DNA from: Verrucomicrobiia bacterium
GTDB taxonomy: Bacteria > Verrucomicrobiota > Verrucomicrobiia > Limisphaerales > UBA1319
Reading direction: 5' to 3'
NCBI GenBank assembly: GCA_017880715.1
Contig: JADGRT010000240.1
Location: 1-5,296, forward strand
DNA length: 5,296 nucleotides
Part shown: piece after piece, positions 1 through 5,296 of the stretch
Position numbering within the stretch: position 1 is the first letter of the stretch
Layout of the letters: every line of letters starts with the position of its first letter
Made by a program: the position numbers and the translations under genes
The notes under the pieces: generated by a model
Databases searched by the model: none
What the model was told of the DNA's origin: nothing
Seen by the model: only the letters and a program-made list of their open reading frames with translations

Positions 1-45
1 CCCGGCGTTGAAACGCCGGGCTATTTTCAAGAGTCCCTCCGGGAC
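1..45. repeat. REP-like element: two adjacent short hairpins
   Basis: Seen directly: arms CCCGGCGTT (1-9) and AACGCCGGG (12-20) form a perfect 9-bp inverted repeat around two bases. After a 12-base A/T-rich linker, GTCCC (33-37) and GGGAC (41-45) form a second stem around TCC. An A-run (46-51) follows. This two-hairpin layout is typical of bacterial REP sequences, which in many genomes are mobilised by RAYT transposases (TnpA_REP, related to IS200/IS605). I recall very similar units scattered through Verrucomicrobiota and Planctomycetota genomes, but no second copy lies in this window, so repeat status is inferred. The unit starts at base 1 and may extend to the left. Confidence 0.6.
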
Positions 46-228
46 AAAAAACGGCCTATATGCGGCACCTGTAGATCAAATCCTAGTGGCATTGGACCAT
101 CACGTCCGCCCCTAATAAATCGGCGCGGTCCTGAAACTCAGATAATGAGGGTCAACCAAGCCCATTTTGGTTCATGTAAATCCGTACCGCTATCCGTCAC
201 AATCTTGTTTTCCTGAAACGATGGTTTA

Positions 229-317
229 CCCCATGATTCTGCCACCCATGATTCTGCCAACAGCTTCAAGGGTCCAATGGAATAAGCGGCAGAATCATAA
301 GTGGCAGAATCATGGGG
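229..317. repeat. 89-base long hairpin made of two direct and two inverted copies of one word
   Basis: Outer arms 229-245 and 301-317 are a perfect 17-bp inverted repeat. A 2x2 internal mismatch follows (CC 246-247 against AA 299-300). Then 248-258 pairs perfectly with 288-298 (11 bp). The remaining loop can add GCTT (263-266) with AAGC (284-287). Each arm contains the word CATGATTCTGCCA or its near-copy twice at a 15-base period: 232-244 and 247-259 on the left, reversed at 288-298 (core only) and 302-314 on the right. No target-site duplication is visible at the edges, and no transposase is present. It may be a MITE-like or REP-like interspersed repeat, a cruciform-forming protein-binding site, or a transcribed structure. 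The structure is certain; its function is not. Confidence 0.85.
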
Positions 318-606
318 GGAGGGGTGAAGCCGCTCTGCGAGGAGTAGCCCTTGGTTTGGGTGGGTTGTGGTTCCGACACGCAGGGTAATCCGTGGTCTCA
401 ATTACAAATTTCTTTGGCAAGGTTTCATTGGTTGGATTTCGCACCGGTGGACCCCGCGCGGGCCGGCTGGGATTCGGAGCTCAGCAACCCGCTGCCGGAA
501 ACAACACCCGACCCTCGGCTTTGGTTCCCCTGCCAATCCAGTTCCAAGCCATCCACGGGCACACGCACGTTGCCGCGACTCTCGAAAAGCCAGGGGTTTC
601 CAGATT

Positions 607-638
607 AAGCGTCGGCGCTCCTTTTTCGCCGGCGTTTT
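607..638 (+). terminator. Putative intrinsic terminator
   Basis: CGTCGGCG (610-617) pairs with CGCCGGCG (627-634) through 8 bp including one G-U, around a T-rich 9-base loop. AAG (607-609) can extend it against the T-run, and TTTT (635-638) follows directly. This is the A-stem-T layout of a rho-independent terminator reading rightward. It lies directly after a TAA at 606-608 that closes an open frame from about 351. I do not recognise that frame as a gene. The terminator may close an unrecognised or decayed transcript, or insulate the sdh promoter from read-through. The T-run is short, so strength is uncertain. Confidence 0.5.
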
Positions 639-651
639 CGTGTCAAAGTTT

Positions 652-712
652 ATAAGGCATTCAACTATTATTAATTAATTACTATTATACTTTTATCAAT
701 TCGTTGATTTTT
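652..712 (+). promoter_or_regulatory. AT-rich block, probable sdhCAB promoter region
   Basis: This stretch is strikingly AT-rich between GC-rich flanks and is the likeliest place for the sdh promoter. TATTAT (683-688) or the overlapping TATACT (686-691) each match a sigma-70 -10 box at 5 of 6 positions. A weak -35 candidate, TTCAAC (660-665), sits 17 bases before the first of these. The word TTATTAATTA at 668-677 recurs at 770-779 and could be a repeated binding site or just low-complexity sequence. A start from here would give a leader of about 150 bases containing both downstream stem-loops. Box assignment is tentative, since Verrucomicrobiota promoters are poorly characterised. Confidence 0.3.
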
Positions 713-713
713 T

Positions 714-739
714 CCGGGGCGGTCGCTAAATTGCCCCGG
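714..739 (+). promoter_or_regulatory. Stem-loop in the likely sdh leader
   Basis: CCGGGGC (714-720) and GCCCCGG (733-739) form a perfect 7-bp stem around 12 bases. T6 (708-713) precedes it and TCTTTGG follows, so it lacks a clean downstream T-run on the + strand. If transcription begins in the AT-rich block to the left it lies inside the sdh leader and might act as an attenuator or mRNA-stabilising stem. On the - strand the stem would be followed by A6, which does not suit a terminator. Role inferred only. Confidence 0.45.
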
Positions 740-755
740 TCTTTGGATTATTACT

Positions 756-783
756 TTGACTGTTAGCGGTTATTAATTATTTC
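756..783 (+). promoter_or_regulatory. Alternative sdh promoter candidate
   Basis: TTGACT (756-761) matches the sigma-70 -35 consensus at 5 of 6 positions. The only hexamer at a usable distance, TATTTC (778-783, 16-base spacer), is a poor -10 box (3 of 6). A start from here would give a leader of about 60 bases containing only the 790-816 stem-loop. It is offered as an alternative to the AT-rich block on the left. Confidence 0.2.
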
Positions 784-789
784 ACTGTT

Positions 790-816
790 CCCGGCCAGGC
801 CATAACCTGCACCGGG
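790..816 (+). promoter_or_regulatory. Two-tier stem-loop just before sdhC
   Basis: CCCGG (790-794) pairs with CCGGG (812-816). After a small internal loop (C795 against C810-A811), CAGG (796-799) pairs with CCTG (806-809) around a six-base loop. The structure ends 34 bases before the sdhC ATG and lies in the leader under either promoter model. No riboswitch family I know fits it. It could affect translation or stability of the sdh message, or be incidental in GC-rich DNA. Confidence 0.35.
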
Positions 817-850
817 TGGGTCGTCCGGAATCGGTGGCGCGCTTTATCAC

Positions 851-1528
851 ATGAATATCGTCAAGAGCCTCTTCCAATCGTCCATCGGCCGAAAATACAT
901 CATGGCGGTGACGGGCGGCTTGCTGTTCGGCTTTTTGGTCGTGCATCTGGCGGGCAATGTGCAGATCTTTCTCGGAGCGGACCGGATCAACAGCTATGCC
1001 GCGCTCCTCAAGTCCAACCTGCTGGTGCTCTGGGGATTCCGGCTGGGTCTGGCGGCCATCGCGCTGATCCACATCACCACCGCCACCGGTCTGACGCTGG
1101 AAAACTGGGCCGCCCGTCCGAACCGTTATGCCGCCAACACCGATCCTTACGCCAGCTTTTCCGCCCGCACCATGGTGGTCAGCGGCGTCATCCTGTTTGC
1201 GTTCATCACTTATCATCTCCTCCATTTCACCTTGGGCGTGACGCAGCCGGGCATCATGCACCATGTAGATCACCTGGGGCGTCATGATGTTTACCGCATG
1301 ATGCTGGAAGGTTTCCGCAATCCGTGGATTGCGGGCACCTACCTCGCCGCCATGATCGTTCTGTTTTTCCACCTGCGACACGGCCTCAGCAGCCTGTTTC
1401 AATCTCTGGGGCTCAAGAATCAGAAATTTGCCAAGGGCATCGAATATCTGGCCGTGATCACCGCGCTGCTGATTTGTGTCGGAAACGGCGCCATAGCGCT
1501 CACCATCCTGCTTCGAATTCTGAAATAG
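851..1528 (+). CDS. sdhC: Succinate dehydrogenase/fumarate reductase cytochrome b subunit (dihaem, type B)
   Basis: Membrane anchor of complex II: it holds SdhAB to the cytoplasmic membrane and passes electrons between the iron-sulfur chain and quinone through haem b. The 225-residue product opens with a family-typical N-terminus (LFQSSIGRKYIMAVTG). Five membrane helices can be placed near residues 17-38, 57-80, 106-129, 158-178 and 197-222. Conserved histidines fall in four of them: H32 (VVHLAGN), H74 (LIHIT), H122 or H125 (YHLLHF) and H174 (FFHLRHG). This is the pattern of axial ligands for two haems in the Bacillus/Wolinella-like single-anchor class. No separate sdhD exists and none is expected. 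ATG 851 fits the family start, although no good Shine-Dalgarno precedes it (GGTGG at 833-837 is distant). It is first in an operon, with sdhA 18 bases downstream. Confidence 0.95.
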   Translation: MNIVKSLFQSSIGRKYIMAVTGGLLFGFLVVHLAGNVQIFLGADRINSYAALLKSNLLVLWGFRLGLAAIALIHITTATGLTLENWAARPNRYAANTDPYASFSARTMVVSGVILFAFITYHLLHFTLGVTQPGIMHHVDHLGRHDVYRMMLEGFRNPWIAGTYLAAMIVLFFHLRHGLSSLFQSLGLKNQKFAKGIEYLAVITALLICVGNGAIALTILLRILK

Positions 1529-1546
1529 TTTAATTCTGTTTGCGAC

Positions 1547-3460
1547 ATGAAACTGGACGCCAAAATTCCCTCGGGACCGCTCGATAAAAAGTGGGACCGC
1601 TACCGCCTGGAGATGAAGTTGGTCAGCCCGATCAACAAACGCAAGTTTACGATTATTGTCGTGGGCTCAGGCCTGGCCGGAGCCTCGGCCGCCGCGTCTC
1701 TCGCCGAGCTGGGCTTCCAGGTCAAATGCTTCTGCTTTCAGGACAGCCCGCGCCGGGCGCACAGCATCGCCGCCCAGGGCGGCATCAACGCGGCGAAGAA
1801 CTATCAGAACGACGGCGACAGCGTGTACCGGCTGTTTTACGACACCATCAAGGGCGGCGATTTCCGCTCCCGCGAGGCCAACGTGTACCGACTGGCGCAA
1901 GTCAGCTCCAGTGTGATCGATCAATGCGTCGCCCAAGGCGTGCCTTTCGCCCGCGAATATGGCGGTCTCCTGGCCAACCGATCCTTCGGCGGAGCGCAGG
2001 TCTCGCGCACCTTTTACGCCCGCGGTCAAACCGGCCAGCAATTGCTGCTGGGCGCCTACCAGGCCCTGTTGCGCCAGGTCGCCGCCGGCGGCGTGAAAAT
2101 GTTTCCGCGCACCGAAATGCTGGACCTGGTGGTCATCGACGGCCAGGCCAAGGGCATCGTGGCGCGCAATCTGATCTCCGGCGAAATCACCTCGCACGCG
2201 GCCGATGTCGTCGTGCTGGCCACCGGCGGCTACGCCAACGTCTTTTACCTCTCGACCAACGCCAAAGGCAGCAATGTAACCGCCATCTGGCGCGCTTACA
2301 AACGCGGCGCGGCCATAGCCAACCCCTGTTACACCCAGATTCACCCGACGTGCATCCCCGTCAGCGGCGAACATCAGTCCAAGCTGACCCTGATGTCGGA
2401 ATCGCTCCGCAACGATGGCCGCATTTGGGTGCCCAAGAAAAAGGATGATTCCCGGCCGGCGCGCGAGATCCCGGAAGCGGAGCGCGATTACTTCCTCGAA
2501 CGCAAGTATCCCAGCTACGGCAACCTGGCTCCGCGCGACATCTCCTCCCGGGCGGCGAAGGAAATGTGCGACCAGGGATTGGGCGTGGGGCCGGGCAAAC
2601 GCGGCGTGTACCTGGGCTTTGCCGACGCCATCAAGCGGTTGGGCGAAAAGGTGATTTTCGAACGCTACAGCAACCTGCTGGAAATGTACGAGCGAATCAC
2701 CGGCGATGATGCCATGAAAGGTCCCATGCGGATCTATCCGGCGCCCCATTACGCCATGGGCGGCACCTGGGTGGACTATGATTTGATGAGCACCATTCCG
2801 GGGCTGTTCGTGATTGGCGAGGCGAATTTCTCGGATCACGGGGCCAATCGTCTTGGCGCCAGCGCGCTGATGCAGGGCTTGGCTGATGGTTATTTCATCC
2901 TGCCCTACACCATCAGCAATCACCTCGCGCGCCTGAAATCCTCGATGCCGGCCACCGATCATCCGGAATTCCAGCGCGTCGAAAGCGAAGTGCGCGAGCG
3001 TCTGAGCCGGCTATTGTCCATCAAGGGCAAGCGGACCGCATCCTCGCTCCACCGCGAACTGGGCAAAGTGCTCTGGGAACAATGCGGCATGGCGCGCTCC
3101 GAATCCGGCTTGCAGGATGCCCTCAAGAAAATCCCCGCCCTGCGCGAGGAATTCTGGAAGACGGTTAATGTCCCGGGTGAAGGCCAGGACCTTAACCAAT
3201 CCCTGGAACAGGCGGGACGCGTGGCTGATTTCATGGAATTTGCCGAACTGTTGTGCCTGGATGCCCTGGAACGTCGCGAGTCCTGCGGCGGGCATTTCCG
3301 GGTGGAATTTCAAACGGCCGAGGGCGAAGCTCAGCGCGATGACGAACATTTCTCGCATGTCACCGCCTGGGCTTACCAGGGACCGGGCAAGGCGCCCCTG
3401 GCCTGCCAGGAACCCCTGGTTTATGAAGAAGTGAAACTGGCGCAGCGGAGCTACAAATAA
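1547..3460 (+). CDS. sdhA: Succinate dehydrogenase/fumarate reductase flavoprotein subunit
   Basis: Catalytic subunit of complex II, interconverting succinate and fumarate on the cytoplasmic face with covalently bound FAD. The 637-residue length and the N-terminal lead before the FAD fold (KLDAKIPSGPLDKKW) match the Bacteroidetes-like SdhA group. Visible motifs: dinucleotide-binding GSGLAG (40-45); RAHSIAAQGGINAA with H72 as the expected histidyl-FAD attachment; TQIHPT with H266; SESLRNDGR with R288; APRDISSRA with R330, the expected catalytic arginine region; PHYAMGG with H401; and HGANRLGAS with R435 for carboxylate binding. The C-terminal helical domain runs from about 470 to the end. No key residue is missing. 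There is no clear Shine-Dalgarno, so translation may be coupled to sdhC or leaderless-like. The stop TAA shares its last A with the sdhB ATG. The direction of the reaction in vivo cannot be read from the sequence. Confidence 0.98.
   Translation: MKLDAKIPSGPLDKKWDRYRLEMKLVSPINKRKFTIIVVGSGLAGASAAASLAELGFQVKCFCFQDSPRRAHSIAAQGGINAAKNYQNDGDSVYRLFYDTIKGGDFRSREANVYRLAQVSSSVIDQCVAQGVPFAREYGGLLANRSFGGAQVSRTFYARGQTGQQLLLGAYQALLRQVAAGGVKMFPRTEMLDLVVIDGQAKGIVARNLISGEITSHAADVVVLATGGYANVFYLSTNAKGSNVTAIWRAYKRGAAIANPCYTQIHPTCIPVSGEHQSKLTLMSESLRNDGRIWVPKKKDDSRPAREIPEAERDYFLERKYPSYGNLAPRDISSRAAKEMCDQGLGVGPGKRGVYLGFADAIKRLGEKVIFERYSNLLEMYERITGDDAMKGPMRIYPAPHYAMGGTWVDYDLMSTIPGLFVIGEANFSDHGANRLGASALMQGLADGYFILPYTISNHLARLKSSMPATDHPEFQRVESEVRERLSRLLSIKGKRTASSLHRELGKVLWEQCGMARSESGLQDALKKIPALREEFWKTVNVPGEGQDLNQSLEQAGRVADFMEFAELLCLDALERRESCGGHFRVEFQTAEGEAQRDDEHFSHVTAWAYQGPGKAPLACQEPLVYEEVKLAQRSYK
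3447..3450 (+). promoter_or_regulatory. Ribosome binding site for sdhB
   Basis: GGAG inside the last codons of sdhA ends 9 bases before the sdhB ATG at 3460. It is the only Shine-Dalgarno-like site at a suitable distance in this operon, and with the one-base stop/start overlap it supports both this start and coupled translation of sdhA and sdhB. Confidence 0.5.
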
Positions 3461-4215
3461 TGAATCTGAAGTTACGCGTCTGGCGGCAAAAAAATGCCGA
3501 TACCGAGGGGCATTACGTGGATTATCCCGCCACGAACATCAGCCCCGACATGTCCTTTCTGGAAATGCTCGATGTGGTTAATGAAGATCTCATCCAGCGT
3601 GGCGAGGAACCGATTGCTTTTGATTCGGACTGTCGCGAAGGCATTTGCGGCACCTGTTCGCTGGTGATCAATGGCATCCCCCATGGCCACCTGCGCGGCA
3701 CCACCGTCTGCCAGTTGCACCTGCGGCATTTCGCGGACGGCGACTCCATCACCCTCGAACCCTGGCGCGCCCGGCCGTTCCCCGTCCTCAAAGATCTGGT
3801 TGTGGACCGCACGGCCTTTGACCGAATTCTTCAGGCGGGCGGTTTTATCTCGGTCTCCACCGGCCAAGCCAACGACGGCAATGCCACGCCCATTCCCAAG
3901 GACATTGCGGAAAAGGCCATGGATGCCGCGGCCTGCATCGGTTGCGGCGCCTGTGTGGCGACCTGCAAAAACGCCTCGGCCATGCTCTTTGTGTCGGCGA
4001 AGGTTTCTCACCTCGGGCTGTTGCCACAAGGCAAATGGGAACAAGACCGCCGGGTGTCGCACATGGTCAAACAAATGGATGCCGAGGGCTTTGGCAACTG
4101 CACCAATATCGGCGCTTGCGAAATTGTGTGCCCGAAAAATGTCAGCGTCGATTTCATCGGCCGCATGAACCGGGACTACGGATTCGCCCTGCTCAAAGCC
4201 CAGTTCTCTCACTGA
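3460..4215 (+). CDS. sdhB: Succinate dehydrogenase/fumarate reductase iron-sulfur subunit
   Basis: Electron-transfer subunit of complex II linking the FAD of SdhA to the haems and quinone site of SdhC. The 251-residue product has an N-terminal plant-ferredoxin-like domain with the [2Fe-2S] ligands C58, C63, C66 (DCREGICGTC) and C84. The C-terminal bacterial-ferredoxin domain has CIGCGACVATC (C159, C162, C165, C169) and NCTNIGACEIVCPK (C214, C220, C224). By family precedent C159/C162/C165/C224 hold the [4Fe-4S] cluster and C169/C214/C220 the [3Fe-4S] cluster. All eleven ligands are present. The start overlaps the sdhA stop (TAATG), ensuring co-expression. Length and the spacing between the domains resemble Bacteroidetes-like SdhB proteins paired with single-anchor SdhC. 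It is the last gene of the operon; a convergent gene begins its 3' end 88 bases away. Confidence 0.98.
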   Translation: MNLKLRVWRQKNADTEGHYVDYPATNISPDMSFLEMLDVVNEDLIQRGEEPIAFDSDCREGICGTCSLVINGIPHGHLRGTTVCQLHLRHFADGDSITLEPWRARPFPVLKDLVVDRTAFDRILQAGGFISVSTGQANDGNATPIPKDIAEKAMDAAACIGCGACVATCKNASAMLFVSAKVSHLGLLPQGKWEQDRRVSHMVKQMDAEGFGNCTNIGACEIVCPKNVSVDFIGRMNRDYGFALLKAQFSH

Positions 4216-4240
4216 CCCAGGCGGGCCGCGGCGCCATGGG
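4216..4240 (+). terminator. GC-rich stem-loop directly after sdhB
   Basis: CCCA-GGCG (4216-4223) pairs with CGCC-A-TGGG (4232-4240): 8 bp with one bulged A and an 8-base loop, starting at the first base after the sdhB stop. No T-run follows, so it is not a classical intrinsic terminator. It may mark the transcript end, protect the sdh mRNA 3' end, or serve both convergent genes. The inner sequence has overlapping small palindromes, so other folds are possible. Confidence 0.35.
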
Positions 4241-4242
4241 CC

Positions 4243-4290
4243 GATGCCAGTTCGGCTCAGAGCGCAAATGTCAGCAACCCCGCTGGCATC
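4243..4290. repeat. Inverted repeat in the convergent gap
   Basis: GATGCCAG (4243-4250) and CTGGCATC (4283-4290) are perfect 8-base inverted copies 32 bases apart. The right arm can instead form a local hairpin, GCTGG (4282-4286) with CCAGC (4290-4294), so the two folds compete. This lies midway between two genes that converge, where a bidirectional terminator would be expected, but no T-tract is present on either strand. Function is inferred from position only. Confidence 0.4.
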
Positions 4291-4335
4291 CAGCCGGTCC
4301 AACTCACGGCGAAACCAGCCGATAATACCGGCTGG
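4290..4335. repeat. Inverted repeat across the 3' end of the - strand gene
   Basis: CCAGCCGG (4290-4297) and CCGGCTGG (4328-4335) are perfect 8-base inverted copies. A third arm, CCAGCCG (4315-4321), can pair with the same right arm through 7 bp and a 7-base loop. The right arm and the third arm lie within the last codons of the - strand gene, so coding constraint explains part of the sequence. Two left arms competing for one right arm could form alternative 3'-end structures, or arise by chance. Confidence 0.4.
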
Positions 4336-5296
4336 GAGTCACAGGCGTAACGATTAGAACATTTCGATTATTGTCGGTTAAAGGCACGTCACTCACAGGT
4401 TGCCACTGCGTTGCGGGCAAGAGATCCTCTCTCACTTCCAGCCGGAAATCCGTGGCTGACTTGGGCCACGACAGCATTAACAGGCCATTGGTCTGTTGGA
4501 TGCTCAACTGAGGCAAGGCGTAGAGCCGGTAATAATGGGTCGCCTCGAGATCGCCAAGCGTTAAAACGAATCGATCTCCGACCACGGACGGTGGGTCGGT
4601 TACCGAGCGCCAATTCTGGGCGGCATTGAATGCGGGAATCGCCTGCAACACGTATTGGACCATCGAGGTCGGCCACGAGATCTGCACCGAACTGGGCGGC
4701 AGGTAGCGAATTTCAAGGCTGGCAGAGGATGACTGCCCCTTGATCGTCGTGGTGGCATCGGCGTAAGCAGGCGGCGCTTCCAGATTGCCGACATTGTCCC
4801 ACGCCACGCTGTAGAAACGGTAGGTTGAACCGGGTTGGCCTGTGAAGGCGACACTGTTACTCGTAACCCCTGACAGCCACCGAACGAAGGCGCTGTTGTC
4901 GGTGGAGACAAAGATATCGTAACTGGCCAGACCCGATCCTTGTTGCTCATCGGCCCCGCTCCATTTCACATCGAAGGTCATGGTGGAAGTTTCCGGCAAG
5001 GGCTGCACCGAGCTCGACGGTGCCAACCGGTCAACCTGGTTGGTCACGATCGGCGTATTGATCGGCGGATTGACGTCGAAGACAATGCGCGCCTGGTTGG
5101 TGATAACGACGCCGCTGGCCACGTTCGGTTTCGTGCGAATGCTGTAGCTGACGTAGCCTTCCCCTTGATGCTGGGCGTTGTCGGGTGGCAGGAATCCGGC
5201 AATGGGATCTTCCACCAACTGGCCGGTGACGGGATCAATCGAGGTCAGCGTCCAGGTCACCAAACCGGTGGTCGGATTGAGCGCGGCGCTGACGCG
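4304..5296 (-). CDS. Large secreted multidomain protein, C-terminal part (5' end outside window)
   Basis: The frame is open to the right edge: eleven more codons (RVSAALNPTTG) precede the TTG at 5261-5263, which therefore reads as an internal Leu, not a start. Of the 330 residues visible, about 1-90 form a beta-rich segment with GEGYVSYSIRTK and ARIVFDVNPPINTP, typical of long extracellular repeat proteins in Verrucomicrobiota and Planctomycetota (DUF11/DUF7619-like). About 92-180 resemble a fibronectin-III-like module (GSGLASYDIFVSTDN...TYRFYSVAWDNVGN). Two related modules of about 68 residues follow at 193-261 and 263-330, each with SWP near its start and YYRL near its end. There are no transmembrane helices, catalytic motif or PEP-CTERM-like sorting tail; the chain ends in YYRLVSP. 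The real N-terminus, signal peptide and any enzymatic domain lie outside. Probable role: surface or secreted protein with structural or binding modules. It is convergent with, and functionally unrelated to, sdhCAB. Confidence 0.85.
   Translation of the reverse strand, partial: RVSAALNPTTGLVTWTLTSIDPVTGQLVEDPIAGFLPPDNAQHQGEGYVSYSIRTKPNVASGVVITNQARIVFDVNPPINTPIVTNQVDRLAPSSSVQPLPETSTMTFDVKWSGADEQQGSGLASYDIFVSTDNSAFVRWLSGVTSNSVAFTGQPGSTYRFYSVAWDNVGNLEAPPAYADATTTIKGQSSSASLEIRYLPPSSVQISWPTSMVQYVLQAIPAFNAAQNWRSVTDPPSVVGDRFVLTLGDLEATHYYRLYALPQLSIQQTNGLLMLSWPKSATDFRLEVREDLLPATQWQPVSDVPLTDNNRNVLIVTPVTPSRYYRLVSP

Larger units (their letters stand above)
1..850. other. Gene-free region upstream of sdhC, rich in hairpins
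   Basis: No open frame here looks like a real protein. The short frames are at most about 100 residues, overlap one another on both strands, are rich in Arg/Pro/Ser, and show no family motif I recognise. What can be seen is a REP-like double hairpin at the left edge, a long four-word hairpin at 229-317, a terminator-like stem-loop at 607-638, an AT-rich block at 652-712, and two stem-loops at 714-739 and 790-816 before sdhC. Between them, 46-228 holds only a minor 6-bp stem (154-159 with 167-172). The stretch 318-606 holds two small adjacent palindromes, CACCGGTG at 442-449 and CCCGCGCGGG at 453-462. I see no tRNA, rRNA, tmRNA, SRP or RNase P signature. Confidence 0.75.

Noticed and set aside
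229..317. CRISPR array
   Set aside because: The repeated words are 11-13 bases with 2-base gaps and in opposite orientations; there are no regular spacers of about 30 bases and no cas gene.
138..401. Small open frames on both strands over the 229-317 hairpin
   Set aside because: Their peptide repeats (such as MILPPMILP or AESWVAESW) are just translations of the repeated DNA word; no start signal or family match supports coding.
367..678. Overlapping + strand frames of 85-103 codons
   Set aside because: Three frames are open over the same DNA, which points to GC-rich sequence lacking stops; none shows a motif, signal peptide or ribosome binding site.
782..1402. Open frame of 206 codons on the - strand over sdhC and its leader
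   Set aside because: It is the complement of sdhC codons, rich in Gln, His, Asp and Arg with no motif. sdhC on the + strand is clearly real.
1667..2962. Long open frame of 431 codons on the - strand inside sdhA
   Set aside because: It is antisense to a gene whose motifs are fully conserved. Its composition (rich in His, Gly, Ala, Arg, Asp) is what the complement of GC-rich codons gives, and it has no family motif.
3472..4302. Open frame of 276 codons on the - strand across sdhB and the convergent gap
   Set aside because: It is antisense to sdhB with all cluster ligands intact on the + strand, and its product shows no recognisable domain. The part in the gap is only about 29 codons.
5044..5263. 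TTG at 5261-5263 as the start of the - strand gene
   Set aside because: The same frame stays open to the window edge and the upstream residues (RVSAALNPTTG) fit the family sequence before LVTWTLTSIDP, so the gene continues outside.

Overview
The window holds a complete type-B succinate:quinone oxidoreductase operon, sdhC-sdhA-sdhB, on the + strand (851-4215). Facing it on the - strand is the C-terminal part of a large secreted-type protein (4304-5296, running off the right edge). To the left lies an 850-base gene-free stretch rich in hairpins.

The likely source is a member of the Verrucomicrobiota, perhaps the Pedosphaera/Limisphaera side. Three observations suggest this. The SDH has the single-anchor, Bacteroidetes-like architecture. 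The - strand protein combines a 'GEGYVSYSIRTK...ARIVFDVNPPINTP' segment, a fibronectin-III-like segment and C-terminal 'SWP...YYRL' modules, a style I associate with this phylum. The two kinds of interspersed hairpin repeat at the left also look like repeats I associate with these genomes. The assignment rests on family resemblance, not on a search.

Layout: 1-45, a REP-like unit of two small hairpins. 229-317, a long near-perfect hairpin built from two outward and two inward copies of one 11-13 base word. 318-606, no convincing gene. 607-638, a terminator-like stem-loop with a T-run. 652-712, an AT-rich block that probably carries the sdh promoter. 714-739 and 790-816, two further stem-loops in what may be the sdh leader. 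Then sdhC, an 18-base gap, sdhA, and sdhB overlapping sdhA by one base. The 88-base convergent gap 4216-4303 is full of competing stems but has no T-tract terminator.

The three sdh products form one membrane complex. SdhA carries covalently bound FAD and the dicarboxylate site. SdhB carries the [2Fe-2S], [4Fe-4S] and [3Fe-4S] chain. SdhC is a five-helix dihaem cytochrome b anchor exchanging electrons with quinone. All key residues are present, so the enzyme should be active. The sequence alone does not settle whether it runs mainly as succinate dehydrogenase or fumarate reductase. The - strand gene is unrelated in function and is probably a separate transcription unit. I found no clear evidence of an entirely new system; the non-coding repeats and the duplicated C-terminal module are the parts most worth a second look.
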